Below, one piece after another: positions 25,183 through 33,709 of a stretch of DNA of 33,777 nucleotides. The DNA comes from Acidobacteriota bacterium. Its GTDB lineage: Bacteria; Acidobacteriota; Terriglobia; Terriglobales; Acidobacteriaceae. A program made the translations under genes and the position numbers. Numbering within the stretch: the stretch's first letter is position 1; every line of letters begins with the position of its first letter. The stretch is from positions 1 to 33,777 of the forward strand of contig JAGWSG010000118.1 in NCBI GenBank assembly GCA_028876335.1. Reading direction: 5' to 3'. Under the pieces are notes generated by a model that had not been told where the DNA came from, made no database searches, and worked only from the letters and a program-made list of their open reading frames with translations.

Positions 25183-28100
25183 TTACACCGGCTGCAGCTC
25201 GTCCTTCTCCACCACCGGCCCATGAGTCTCGGCCGTCGGCGGCGGTGGCGCATCGCCAATGCGCTTCGAATAGCTGCAAACTACGGTCGCCTTTTCTTCC
25301 GAGGCCGGTGCACCCTTCTTCGCGCGCTTCTTCGCTGCCGCTGCCTCCTCTTCGGCGCTCTTCTTCTTGTTCGGGCACTCCAGATAGATGCCGGACTTGA
25401 GCACCTTCTCCACAAGATAAGGACTCTTGCACTCCGGGCACTGCTGCGCCACCGGCTTGTAGTTCGACGTGAAGTCGCACTTCGGATAGTTCGTGCAGCC
25501 CCAGAAGACGTTGCCGCGCCGCGCCTTGCGCTCGGCAATATCGCCTACGCCACACTTGGGGCACTTCAATCCTTCAATCAAATTCTGCTTGATGTACTTG
25601 CACTTCGGATAACCCGAGCACGACACAAACTCGCCATACGCGCCCTGCCGCAGCACCAGGGCCTTGCCGCACACCGGGCAGTTTTCGCCTGTCGGCTGCG
25701 GAGCATTCTGCTTCTGCTGCTGCTTTGAACTCAACTTGCGAATCGTCTTGCACGGCGGATCGTCGTTGAATCCAGGGCATGCCATATACGGCCCGAAAAT
25801 GCCGCGTTTCAAAACCATCACGCGTCCGCAGTTATCGCAGTACTCTTCCTGCTCGCCTGCCTCCTGGCCCTCTGGCGTATTCAGATCCGGCTTCGCGGCA
25901 AAATTCTCCTTTGTGAAATCACAGCTCCACTGCTCCACGCTTATCTTCTTGCCCTTGGCCGCAGCATCTACCACCGCATCGTCAATGGCTGCAGATAGCT
26001 CCCGCACGTTCTTCACTTCCCTGGAGAACACGTCCGAGTCGTCCACCTTTGCGCGCACCGTCATGGGAAAATTCAGCTCGCCCGTGACTTTCTTCACAAC
26101 CGCATCGGAGTCCTTCTTCCACGGCCCCACCGCCACTGCCATCGGTTTCTTCTTGCTGAAGTTCGAGCAGGAGTAAAAACTCCCAAACTTGCCCCACTTC
26201 AACACCAGCGGCGATCCGCAAACCTCGCACTTCTCATCGGTCATCGTCTCCATCCGCTTGATGTTTTCCATGTTCTTACTGGCGTCAATGAGCTCTTCCT
26301 CAAAATAGCCGTAGAAGCCCTTCAGCAGATCGGTCCACTGCTCCTTGCCGTCTTCTATATCGTCCAGCTCTTCTTCAAGCCGCGCCGTATACGCCACATC
26401 GAAGATGTACGGAAAATTCTTCACCAACAGATCGCACACCACCATGCCAATCTCCGTCGGATAAAACCGCCCGGCAATCTTGGTCACGTACTCACGATCC
26501 TGAATCGTATTGATGATCGACGCGTAAGTAGAAGGTCTGCCAATCCCCTTCTCCTCCAGGGTCTTTACCAGGGATGCTTCATTGAAGCGCGGTGGCGGTT
26601 CGGTAAACTTTTGCACCGTGTCCACCGCACCTGGCCGCATCGCCAGCTCGATCTTCGGCTCCTCAAACGAAGGAATTGGCTCAAGCTCTCCACCCTCCTC
26701 CGCGCGCTCATTTCTCGCCTCAATCTTCGCAATGTCCGTCGCGTACTTCCGCCGCGCCCGCTCCAGCTTTTCATTGCGATCAATCTCTGCAAGCTTCCGC
26801 AGTTGTTCCGGAGTCGCCAGAGACAGCTTTGACCCGTTGGGAATCTCAGGCAGGATGACGTCCTCCTCATCCTCCACCTGATAAAGACGGCGATATCCGT
26901 CAAACTTCACCTGCGAACCGGAGATACGGAAGTTGTATCGCTTGCCATTCACCGCATCGATGTCCACTGTCGTCACATCGAAGAGCGCCGGCATCATCTG
27001 CGATGCAATAAACCGCTGCCAGACCAACCGGTACAGCTTCAATTGTTCGCTCGTCAAATACTGCTTCACGCGGTCTGGATGACGCGACGGGTCCGTCGGA
27101 CGAATCGCTTCGTGCGCATCCTGTGCGTCCTTCTTTGACTTGAACGTATTCGGCTGCGCCGGCAGATAACTTGCGCCAAACTCTTTGCCGATAAATTCCC
27201 GCGCCGCCGCAATCGCATCCGGCGCAACGCGCGTTGAATCTGTACGCATGTAGGTGATCAGGCCGGTCGTGCCCTCCGCGCCCAGATCGATTCCCTCATA
27301 CAGCCGCTGCGCCACGCCCATTGTCCGCCGCACATTAAAGCCCAGCTTCGCCGCTGCCTGCTGCTGCAGAGAGCTCGTCGTAAACGGAGCAGGGCTCGAC
27401 TTCTTGCGCTCCTTCTTCTCCACCCCGCGCACAACCCACTGCGCCTTTGTTGAGGCCTCAACAATCTCGCGCGCAATCGTTTCATTGGGCACGGCCGGAG
27501 CGCTGACCGTCTCAACCGACGCACGTTCTCCGTCGATGCCGACAAACCGCGCCGTAAAGTATTCCGGCTGCGATGTCTGCACACCGGTCTTCGGCGTCTG
27601 CAGCACGGCATCGATCGTCCAGTACTCCACCGGCTTGAACGCGCCAATCTCGCGCTCGCGTTCCACAATCAGCCGCACAGCCACTGTCTGCACGCGCCCC
27701 GCAGAAAGCCCGCGCCGCACCTTGTCCCACAACAGCGGCGAAATCTGATACCCCACCAGCCGGTCCAGCACGCGCCGCGTCTGCTGCGCATACACCAGGT
27801 TTTGGTCCACATCCCGTGCGTGTTGGAACGCATCCTGCACGGCCTTCTTCGTAATCTCGTTGAAGGTCACGCGATGAATCTTCTTCTTGTCTTTGGCGCT
27901 CGTGCCCAGCTGCATCGCCAGATGGTAGGCAATCGCCTCGCCTTCGCGGTCAGGGTCAGGCGCCAGATAAATCTCATCCGCCTTAGCCGCAGCTTTCTTC
28001 AACTGCGCAACTACCTTTTCCTTGCCAGGAGACACAATCAGCGTCGGCTCAAACGTACGCTTCTTCAGCTCCACACCAATATCGTTCTTAGGCAAATCCA

Positions 28101-28209
28101 TAATGTGCCCAACCGAAGCCAGCACCTCGAAACCCTTGCCCAGATACTTCTCAATCGTCTTCGCCTTGGCCGGCGATTCGACGATCACTAATGATTTGCC
28201 TGTTGCCAT
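25183..28209 (-). CDS. topA: DNA topoisomerase I with five C-terminal zinc ribbons
   Basis: A 1008-residue type IA topoisomerase that relaxes negative supercoils. The toprim domain is at the N-terminus, with 'IVESPAKAKTIEKYLG' (Glu 11) and 'APDPDREGEAIAYHL' (Asp 85, Asp 87). The active-site Tyr 320 is in 'GLITYMRTDSTR'. From about residue 650 on there are five Cys-pair zinc-ribbon modules, starting at 'CEVCGSPLVLKWGKFG', 'CDNCGRVMVLKRGIFG', 'CPVCGKALVLRQGAYG', 'CPKCGVGDIAERKARRG' and 'CPECKSPYLVEKVLKSG'. A Lys/Ala/Glu-rich tail follows. E. coli has about 865 residues, so this enzyme is long. The start is ATG 28209 with a weak ribosome site. It is downstream of dprA on the same strand, a pairing seen in many bacteria. 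Confidence 0.97.
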   Translation of the reverse strand: MATGKSLVIVESPAKAKTIEKYLGKGFEVLASVGHIMDLPKNDIGVELKKRTFEPTLIVSPGKEKVVAQLKKAAAKADEIYLAPDPDREGEAIAYHLAMQLGTSAKDKKKIHRVTFNEITKKAVQDAFQHARDVDQNLVYAQQTRRVLDRLVGYQISPLLWDKVRRGLSAGRVQTVAVRLIVEREREIGAFKPVEYWTIDAVLQTPKTGVQTSQPEYFTARFVGIDGERASVETVSAPAVPNETIAREIVEASTKAQWVVRGVEKKERKKSSPAPFTTSSLQQQAAAKLGFNVRRTMGVAQRLYEGIDLGAEGTTGLITYMRTDSTRVAPDAIAAAREFIGKEFGASYLPAQPNTFKSKKDAQDAHEAIRPTDPSRHPDRVKQYLTSEQLKLYRLVWQRFIASQMMPALFDVTTVDIDAVNGKRYNFRISGSQVKFDGYRRLYQVEDEEDVILPEIPNGSKLSLATPEQLRKLAEIDRNEKLERARRKYATDIAKIEARNERAEEGGELEPIPSFEEPKIELAMRPGAVDTVQKFTEPPPRFNEASLVKTLEEKGIGRPSTYASIINTIQDREYVTKIAGRFYPTEIGMVVCDLLVKNFPYIFDVAYTARLEEELDDIEDGKEQWTDLLKGFYGYFEEELIDASKNMENIKRMETMTDEKCEVCGSPLVLKWGKFGSFYSCSNFSKKKPMAVAVGPWKKDSDAVVKKVTGELNFPMTVRAKVDDSDVFSREVKNVRELSAAIDDAVVDAAAKGKKISVEQWSCDFTKENFAAKPDLNTPEGQEAGEQEEYCDNCGRVMVLKRGIFGPYMACPGFNDDPPCKTIRKLSSKQQQKQNAPQPTGENCPVCGKALVLRQGAYGEFVSCSGYPKCKYIKQNLIEGLKCPKCGVGDIAERKARRGNVFWGCTNYPKCDFTSNYKPVAQQCPECKSPYLVEKVLKSGIYLECPNKKKSAEEEAAAAKKRAKKGAPASEEKATVVCSYSKRIGDAPPPPTAETHGPVVEKDELQPV

Positions 28210-28488
28210 CTCTGTTCTCTATTGCTCCCTCACACTTGGCCTGTTGGACGCCAAATGCATTCAATCCGTTTCATCATCGCAGTTGGTGGGGCGGCCCGTA
28301 CCATTCCGGGCCCGGCGAAAAATGACCTACGAACATTGGAACCTAACACGGTTTCCGCAGGATTTCCACTCCACTCGCCTTCTTTTCCCGTTCCCCGCCC
28401 CTTCTGAAACACCTGCAAGAGACTCTTATCCTTAACCTTGGTCGCTCTATATTTTTTCTGCCGTCCGGCCGCACTTGCCCCTTGACAC
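28210..28488. other. Spacer between dprA and topA
   Basis: A 279-bp stretch without a credible gene. It contains an inverted repeat, GGCCCG (28293-28298) with CGGGCC (28307-28312) around an 8-base loop, and an A/T-rich patch near 28448-28458. It should hold the topA promoter on the minus strand, but I cannot point to a convincing -35/-10 pair. Confidence 0.35.
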
Positions 28489-29661
28489 CTATATCGTCCG
28501 CACAAAATTCTTCCCCGGCAGCGACCGGATCCGACCCGCCATCTCCAGCTCAAACAACGCCGTAAATACCTCTGAAGAAGTCAGCTCTGTCTCCAATTTC
28601 TCCAGAAGCTCATCCATCTGCGTAGCCGCATCGGCCCGCAAAGCATCCAGCACCATCCGCTCTTCTGGCCGCAAAACCGGGTGGGGTAGAAGAGATGCAG
28701 CCGGCTCTTCTTTGGATGCAACACCGGACTGCCGCTCCAGTTCCAGCCGTACCTCCGAGGGCAGATCCTCCCACACGTCCTCCCACGTCGCCACCAGCTT
28801 TGCGCCCTGCTTAATCAACGTGTTGGGGGTCCATGAGTTCTTGTTCGTCACATTCCCCGGCACCGCATACACGTCGCGGTTCTGCTCCGCCGCGCAGCGC
28901 GCCGTCACCCGCGTGCCTGAGTGCTCACCCGCCTCCACCACCAGCACGCCAATGCTCAACCCGCTGATAATCCTGTTCCGCCTCGGAAAATTCTGCGGCG
29001 CCGGAAACGTCCCCATCGGCACCTCGCTCACAATCGCCCCGCCCAGCGCCAATATCTCTTCGGCCAGCCTGCGGTTCTCCTTCGGATACACAACGTCGAT
29101 GCCCGTTCCCCACACCGCCACCGTCGGCGTCCGCGCCGCAAGCGCGCCCTTGTGCGCACTTGTATCCACGCCCCGTGCCATCCCACTAATAATGATGAGC
29201 CTCCGCGCCGCCAGGTCGCGGGCCAGCATCTCCGCTATCCCCGTCCCATACGGCGTCGGATGCCGCGTTCCCACCACCGCAATCCCCGGCCGCGTCAGCA
29301 AGCCCGCATCCCCGCGCACCCACAAAACCGGCGGCGGGTCATAAATCTCTTTCAATCGTTCGGGATACGCCGCGCAACCGTATGTCACAATCGTCCCGCG
29401 CTGCTCCACCACACGCGCCCACTCGTCCTCGGCCGCTTTGCGCGCCTTGCCGTCGAAAATGAACTGCGCAGCCTGTGCCGGAAATCGCAGCCCCTCCAGA
29501 TCCGTCAACCCCAGCTCAAATACCCTGCTTGGCGACTTCACCGCCTCCACCGCTTCGATAATCCGCTTCGGCCCCAGCCCCGGCGTCAACGCCATCCCCA
29601 GCCACGCAAGCTGGCCCTCACTCAGAGCCGGCTTTGCCTCCCCACCACTCACTTCCACCAT
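28489..29661 (-). CDS. dprA: DNA-processing protein DprA
   Basis: A 390-residue protein that in naturally competent bacteria binds incoming single-stranded DNA and loads RecA. An N-terminal SAM-like helical region ('LAWLGMALTPGLGPKRI') is followed by the extended Rossmann fold: 'GIAVVGTRHPTPYGTGIAE', 'ISGMARGVDTSAHKGAL', 'NRIISGLSIGVLVVEAG' and 'SGTRVTARCA'. A C-terminal winged helix covers about the last 65 residues. The start is uncertain. ATG 29661 lacks a good ribosome site, and an in-frame GTG at 29679 has GGAGGG close by. The longer frame from 29724 would add a Cys/Arg-rich segment not seen in the family. topA follows on the same strand. Confidence 0.93.
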   Translation of the reverse strand: MVEVSGGEAKPALSEGQLAWLGMALTPGLGPKRIIEAVEAVKSPSRVFELGLTDLEGLRFPAQAAQFIFDGKARKAAEDEWARVVEQRGTIVTYGCAAYPERLKEIYDPPPVLWVRGDAGLLTRPGIAVVGTRHPTPYGTGIAEMLARDLAARRLIIISGMARGVDTSAHKGALAARTPTVAVWGTGIDVVYPKENRRLAEEILALGGAIVSEVPMGTFPAPQNFPRRNRIISGLSIGVLVVEAGEHSGTRVTARCAAEQNRDVYAVPGNVTNKNSWTPNTLIKQGAKLVATWEDVWEDLPSEVRLELERQSGVASKEEPAASLLPHPVLRPEERMVLDALRADAATQMDELLEKLETELTSSEVFTALFELEMAGRIRSLPGKNFVRTI

Positions 29662-30033
29662 CGTCGGAATCGAACCCACGCACCCTCCATCCAGCCGCCA
29701 GCGGCAGCACACACACCGCCACACCGGCGCACAGAACCCACTCCATAAGGGTTCCAGCTCCTCGCGCCTTCCCGGTCTTCTTTTCGAACCGGTTCGGGCA
29801 CACCTCTACCATTTGATCCAGGGAATGCGCTGACATTACCCGCACTGCACTAGCCGAGTCAAGCAAACCCATCACGCCAGACGGAGAGAGCTGAGTGCCC
29901 CCGGTCCCGCGCAGTTAGGGACTGGGGAAGGAATCCACACCTCATGACGCGCAAGCGCCGTCTTCTCCACGCAATGGTGCGAGCGAAAAGCGAGCGGCTG
30001 CCGCACCGCAGGTGCTTGTTATTCTGAGAATGC
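29662..30033. other. Divergent spacer between dprA and mqnA
   Basis: About 370 bp between oppositely directed genes. Visible structure includes a perfect 12-bp palindrome CGAACCGGTTCG (29785-29796) and a small hairpin GCACC-GCA-GGTGC (30003-30015) just before mqnA. A 27-codon ORF at 29944-30027 lies in the mqnA frame and ends six bases before its GTG. On the minus strand an open frame overlaps the dprA start region (see findings). I found no tRNA and no clear promoter. Confidence 0.4.
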
Positions 30034-30903
30034 GTGAGTCCCTCGTCTCCCAAGCTGCGCATCGCCGCCATCCGCTTCCTCAATCCCGCACCTCTCATGT
30101 GGGACTTCGAGCACCCACCCCTCGACGAGCAGCTCGCCCAGCGCTACCACCTCGACTACATGCTCCCCTCTGAGTGCGCCGACCGTCTCGCCACCGGCCA
30201 GGCCGACATCGGCCTCGTCCCCATCGCATCGCTCGCCACCACACCCTGCCTGCGCGTGCTCCCCGGCTGCACCATCGCCTCCAAAGGCCGCGTCCGTTCG
30301 CTGCTTCTCGTCCGCCGCGCCCGCCAGCAACTCAGCCAAATCCGCACCGTCGCGGCAGACACAGCCAGCCGCACCACCATCGCCCACGCCCGCATCCTCT
30401 TTCACGAGTGGCAAAACCCCGCCGCCGAATTCCTCCCCATGCGCGCCGACCTCGACCACATGCTCGACCGTGCTGACGCCGCCATCCTCATCGGCGACCC
30501 CGCGCTCATGGCTCTTGAGGAACGCGCCAATCGCGACGAACGCCATGAAGAAGAGCTCGTCTACCACGACCTCGCAGAGGAATGGGGCACCCTCACCGGT
30601 CTCCCCTTTGTCTCCGCCATCTGGGGCATTGCCTGCCCCTCAAATGCAGCTCCCAGCTTTTCGGATGAAAGCGTCGCCGCAGACCTCATCGCCTCCCGCG
30701 ATCACGGCCTCCAGAACATCCCGGCCCTGGTCAAAGAGTGGTCTGCGCGCCTGCCCCTCTCCGCTCAAACCATCCAGACCTACCTCACCGAAAACATCCA
30801 CTACATATTGGATGACGACTGCATAGAAGCCATGCGCTGCTTCTTCCGCAAAGCCGCCGAATACGGCGTTCTGCCCGCGTATTCGTTGCCTCGCGTGGAT
30901 TGA
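30034..30903 (+). CDS. mqnA: Chorismate dehydratase (menaquinone, futalosine pathway)
   Basis: A 289-residue periplasmic-binding-like fold enzyme of the MqnA/MqnD family. It converts chorismate to 3-enolpyruvylbenzoate, the first step of the futalosine route to menaquinone. Marks are the N-terminal 'LRIAAIRFLNPAPLMWDF', 'GQADIGLVPIASLA', 'SRTTIAHARILFHEW' and 'AAILIGDPAL'. The MqnA rather than MqnD assignment rests on the overall pattern and size. The start is GTG 30034: an in-frame TGA lies six bases upstream, so no earlier start is possible. The ribosome site is weak. The gene stands alone, divergent from dprA. The UbiA-like gene at 4541 probably acts later in the same pathway. Confidence 0.88.
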   Translation: MSPSSPKLRIAAIRFLNPAPLMWDFEHPPLDEQLAQRYHLDYMLPSECADRLATGQADIGLVPIASLATTPCLRVLPGCTIASKGRVRSLLLVRRARQQLSQIRTVAADTASRTTIAHARILFHEWQNPAAEFLPMRADLDHMLDRADAAILIGDPALMALEERANRDERHEEELVYHDLAEEWGTLTGLPFVSAIWGIACPSNAAPSFSDESVAADLIASRDHGLQNIPALVKEWSARLPLSAQTIQTYLTENIHYILDDDCIEAMRCFFRKAAEYGVLPAYSLPRVD

Positions 30904-30943
30904 GTTAGCTTTTCGCTGTTCCTGATGCTGTGAACAACACTGC

Positions 30944-30980
30944 GCGTTCGACGGGTTATGTTACTCTTCCCGTCGAATGC
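30944..30980 (+). promoter_or_regulatory. Inverted repeat covering the start codon of the TonB-C gene
   Basis: TTCGACGGG (30947-30955) and CCCGTCGAA (30969-30977) form a perfect 9-bp inverted repeat around a 13-base loop. In RNA three more pairs (one G-U) extend it to 30944/30980, so the AUG at 30977-30979 would be fully paired. No Shine-Dalgarno sequence is visible outside it. It could be a protein operator or an RNA element. Confidence 0.6.
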
Positions 30981-32029
30981 TCAAATTACTTGCAGCTCCT
31001 GCGCTAACTACTAGTTATTTGGCACTGGGTCAAGCATCGAATCAGCCGTTGCTAACCAAGCTTCATAAGCCTCAGGATTTCTTTAGCGCTGCGGCGCCTG
31101 CCTACAATTTTGAAGATCCGCCCCTGAGGCCCTGGCATATGAAGGCAGCCTATCAGCTCTATGATCTGGAATCGAAGCCCACCAGCCAGGGAACGTACGA
31201 GCACTGTTGGGTTTCGCCGAAGGTACACCGGAACAGTTGGAACCGCCCTGGTGCGGTGCATTCCGACTGGCACACAGCAGACGGTAAACACGCCATCCAT
31301 GACGAAGGATCGCTCGAATATTTCGAATACGCGTTGCAATCTTCGCTCTTGACTCCGTTGCCAAACCAGGCCGAACTTGATCCTCCAAATCACAGGCTGG
31401 AGCGTCAAGATCTCAAGATTGGCGGAATCAAACTGGATTGCATCAAAGTGATTCCAAAAATGCCTTTGAACGGCCACCTGCAAATTGTGCCGTTGGGGCT
31501 GTTTCCAACCTACTGCTTTGACGAGGGTAGCCCGATCCTTCGAATCGAATATTCATGGGGATCACTTGGAATTGAATACAACAAAATCGTGAAAGTGCAA
31601 GACCATTACCTGCCTCGTGAAATTACGATCTTCGGAGGCAAACGTAAGATCCTTACAGCGAGCGTAGATGTTATTGAGGGCATTACTACGTCTGCCCCCG
31701 TACTGACGCCGCCTCCCAATGCAACAACCGTGACCACGGATAAAGTTCAGCTCACTTCAGAGATTTCAAATGGCATGAACTTGAAAACGGTTGTGCCAAT
31801 TTACCCACAAGATGCCAAAGATGCCCAGGTATCAGGCAGGGTGGTTTTGCGCGGAATCATTGGCCCCGACGGCGTGGTACACGACCTTCAAATTGTCGAG
31901 ACGCCGTGGCCATCATTGGCTGCGTCTGCACTTTGGTCAGTTTCTCAATGGCACTACAAGCCATATTTGCTCAATGGAGAGCCCGTCGAAGTCGAAACCA
32001 CCTTCAACGTGATTTACACTCTCGGATAA
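30977..32029 (+). CDS. Exported protein with C-terminal TonB domain
   Basis: A 350-residue protein. A short hydrophobic N-terminus ('MLKLLAAPALTTSYLALGQA') looks like a signal peptide. Residues about 30-255 form a beta-rich region I cannot assign. The last 85 residues match the TonB C-terminal domain: 'VVPIYPQDAKDAQVSGRVVL', 'GIIGPDGVVHDLQIVE' and a 'WHYKPYLLNGEPVEVETTF' segment. Acidobacteria have many such proteins, often annotated as energy transducer TonB. Here there is no Pro-rich spacer and no ExbB/ExbD neighbour, so a role in energising transport is doubtful. ATG 30977 is the only reasonable start for the signal peptide. Base composition is lower in GC than the neighbouring mqnA. Confidence 0.7.
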   Translation: MLKLLAAPALTTSYLALGQASNQPLLTKLHKPQDFFSAAAPAYNFEDPPLRPWHMKAAYQLYDLESKPTSQGTYEHCWVSPKVHRNSWNRPGAVHSDWHTADGKHAIHDEGSLEYFEYALQSSLLTPLPNQAELDPPNHRLERQDLKIGGIKLDCIKVIPKMPLNGHLQIVPLGLFPTYCFDEGSPILRIEYSWGSLGIEYNKIVKVQDHYLPREITIFGGKRKILTASVDVIEGITTSAPVLTPPPNATTVTTDKVQLTSEISNGMNLKTVVPIYPQDAKDAQVSGRVVLRGIIGPDGVVHDLQIVETPWPSLAASALWSVSQWHYKPYLLNGEPVEVETTFNVIYTLG

Positions 32030-32047
32030 TCCATTTGGTAGGTGACC

Positions 32048-32350
32048 GGGTGCCCCATGTCCCTGGTGTGGGGACATGGGCTAGATCGACTCTCTCCACG
32101 GCGGGTGGCACCCCCTTCCCGGCTACGACTCTTCCCAAATCCACAATCTGGGTGCCGCATCCTTTACGCAGCGAAGGGTACGAACCACAAATCTCCCGTG
32201 AGCAAACAGCGAGCGTCTGCCGCACCCGAGGGTCCCTGGCAGGTGGCACGGATCTTTTTCTATCCCACTTTTAAACGCTACGCCCCGCTGCGCGTTTTGG
32301 ATGGGCACCCGGCGCTTCTAGGGACCGAGAAAGTTGGGGAGATGGGCCAC
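32048..32350. repeat. Mosaic of degenerate GGGTGCC-type extragenic palindromes
   Basis: A 10-bp inverted repeat, CCCATGTCCC (32054-32063) with GGGACATGGG (32071-32080), sits next to GGGTGCCC (32048-32055). Related cores recur: GGGTGGCACCC (32103-32113), GGGTGCC (32150-32156), GGTGGCAC (32242-32249), the reverse complement GGGCACCC (32303-32310), and ATGGGCCAC near 32342-32350. Similar GGGTGCC palindromes are scattered between genes in several acidobacterial genomes, as I recall. Open frames across this block look spurious. Confidence 0.55.
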
Positions 32351-32817
32351 TTATTGTGCATCTCTTTTTTGAGATTGCCAGCCTCTACTTCGGTCCTTCC
32401 AAGCTAATTCAATCCCCAGGTTCCCGCGTTTACCAATTTGATAGTTGCAATAACTCAACCATTTCCGATCTTCCAGCATTGCGGAACAAATAGGTGGATA
32501 CTTGAAGGCTTGGAACGATCACTACAACTTGAAAAACCACACACTAGCCTCGAGTACAAGGCGCGTATCGGTCGATCGGAAACCGGAACAATCTCTTGAC
32601 CAGCTTCAGCCAAGCGCCGAGGATAATCGCGCAAGCATAGGGTCGTGTTCGTAAAACCCTTTGCAAGTGGACAAGTCGAATGAACGGAAGTCCGGAGAGC
32701 CCTAGACGCAGAAGGTGGGCTGGGCGAGGAGGATGAGGAGTTAATTCATGTTATCTATAGAGTTAACTTGGGTGTGAAGCGTAGTGGTGTTCTGAACTCC
32801 CAATTGAGGGTGTGGGC
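32351..32817. other. Gene-free stretch before the methyltransferase
   Basis: About 465 bp with no credible gene. Base composition is lower in GC than the rest of the window. GAGTTAA occurs twice (near 32739 and 32759) around an A/T-rich stretch that could contain the promoter of the next gene. GAGGG at about 32806-32810 is its ribosome site. I found no transposase remnant or terminal repeat. Confidence 0.4.
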
Positions 32818-33705
32818 ATGAAGCAAGTTATCTTTTCCAAAAACCCGGTCAAATTTCCTTGGCATGATTGCGCAAACTTCCGGGCAAGGCGGACGCGGGC
32901 GCTGGGGTCTGGCAAGTTTCGCGATCATACCTTTGAGATTTGGCAGTGCAAAGAGTGCGGGGTCGGATTTACTGAACCCATACCGACCGAAGCGACCGCG
33001 CGATTCCTCTATGAGTCCCGCCAATCAAACGACTTTCAAGCGGATAGCTCCGATACAATGGCGCGAGTGAAATTCATAGCCGCGCAGAGGGATGTGCGAG
33101 CTTTCGCTTCCGGCCTGTCACCAACTTCGATACTTGATTTTAGTTGTGGCGACGGTATGTTCACACTGGCCCTCCAGAAATTATTTTCATCAAGCAGGGT
33201 CTGCGGCAGTGATCTGCATGATTCCCCGCCCCTGATGCTGAAATCAGATCAATACTTGCCTCAAGACCAACTTCGGAAGGACGCCTGGGATTTAATTCTA
33301 TGTAGGCATGTCCTCGAACACAGCTACAACCCCATTGCAATGTTGCAGATGCTTCGCGGACTCTTACGAGAAGGGGGAACGCTCGCTATCGAAGTTCCTG
33401 CATTAGACTGTGGCGCAACGGCACTCTTTGGCAAATACTGGGATGGGTTCTATGTTCCCTATCACCCCATTCATTTCACGAGAGCATCACTCCGGAGGAC
33501 AATGGAGGCATCTGGGTTTGCTGTGACCAGAGAAGGAAACGCCGAGATGCCAAAGATGGGTCGGAGCATCCAGAACATCCTAAACTGTTCTTACAACGTA
33601 GGGCTGTTCGCATTAGGTGCGCTCCTCCAGCCGGTGCAGATCCTTGCTAGTAGGATTTCCGGCGTTCCTACCTGCCTTCGCATCTGGGGCAAAAAGGTTA
33701 GTTAA
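32818..33705 (+). CDS. Class I SAM-dependent methyltransferase
   Basis: A 295-residue protein. The SAM-binding motif I is 'ILDFSCGDGMFTLAL' (Gly-poor but recognisable, after about residue 104). The acidic and post-motif region is 'DLILCRHVLEHSYNP', followed by 'MLRGLLREGGTLAIEVP', as in the Methyltransf_23 type. The N-terminal 80 residues contain 'WQCKECGVGFTEP', a CxxC seen in the N-terminal half-ribbon of methyltransferases that modify sugars or lipids. The C-terminal part ('VPYHPIHFTRASLRRTMEAS') also fits that group, and a hydrophobic patch ends the chain. ATG 32818 follows GAGGG at seven bases and is preferred over GTG 32812. The substrate is unknown; surface polysaccharide synthesis is a guess. 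Confidence 0.82.
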   Translation: MKQVIFSKNPVKFPWHDCANFRARRTRALGSGKFRDHTFEIWQCKECGVGFTEPIPTEATARFLYESRQSNDFQADSSDTMARVKFIAAQRDVRAFASGLSPTSILDFSCGDGMFTLALQKLFSSSRVCGSDLHDSPPLMLKSDQYLPQDQLRKDAWDLILCRHVLEHSYNPIAMLQMLRGLLREGGTLAIEVPALDCGATALFGKYWDGFYVPYHPIHFTRASLRRTMEASGFAVTREGNAEMPKMGRSIQNILNCSYNVGLFALGALLQPVQILASRISGVPTCLRIWGKKVS

Positions 33706-33709
33706 TCAT

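Noticed and set aside
28482-28487. Consensus -35 TTGACA on the plus strand near the dprA end
   Set aside because: No -10 at suitable distance, and no plus-strand gene follows; it is probably chance.
29650-29690. tRNA T-arm-like sequence (complement of GGAATCGAACCC) near the dprA start
   Set aside because: The five-base stem has a mismatch, and no matching acceptor, anticodon or D-arm can be placed around it. In the dprA frame it simply encodes residues before the start.
29785-29830. TCTACCATTTGATCC-like D-arm resemblance on the minus strand
   Set aside because: No D-stem, anticodon stem or acceptor stem forms at the right distances, so it is not a tRNA.
32042-32407. Open frame of 121 codons across the repeat block
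   Set aside because: It runs through palindromic repeats, has no ribosome site, and overlaps other open frames of similar length; it is most likely spurious.
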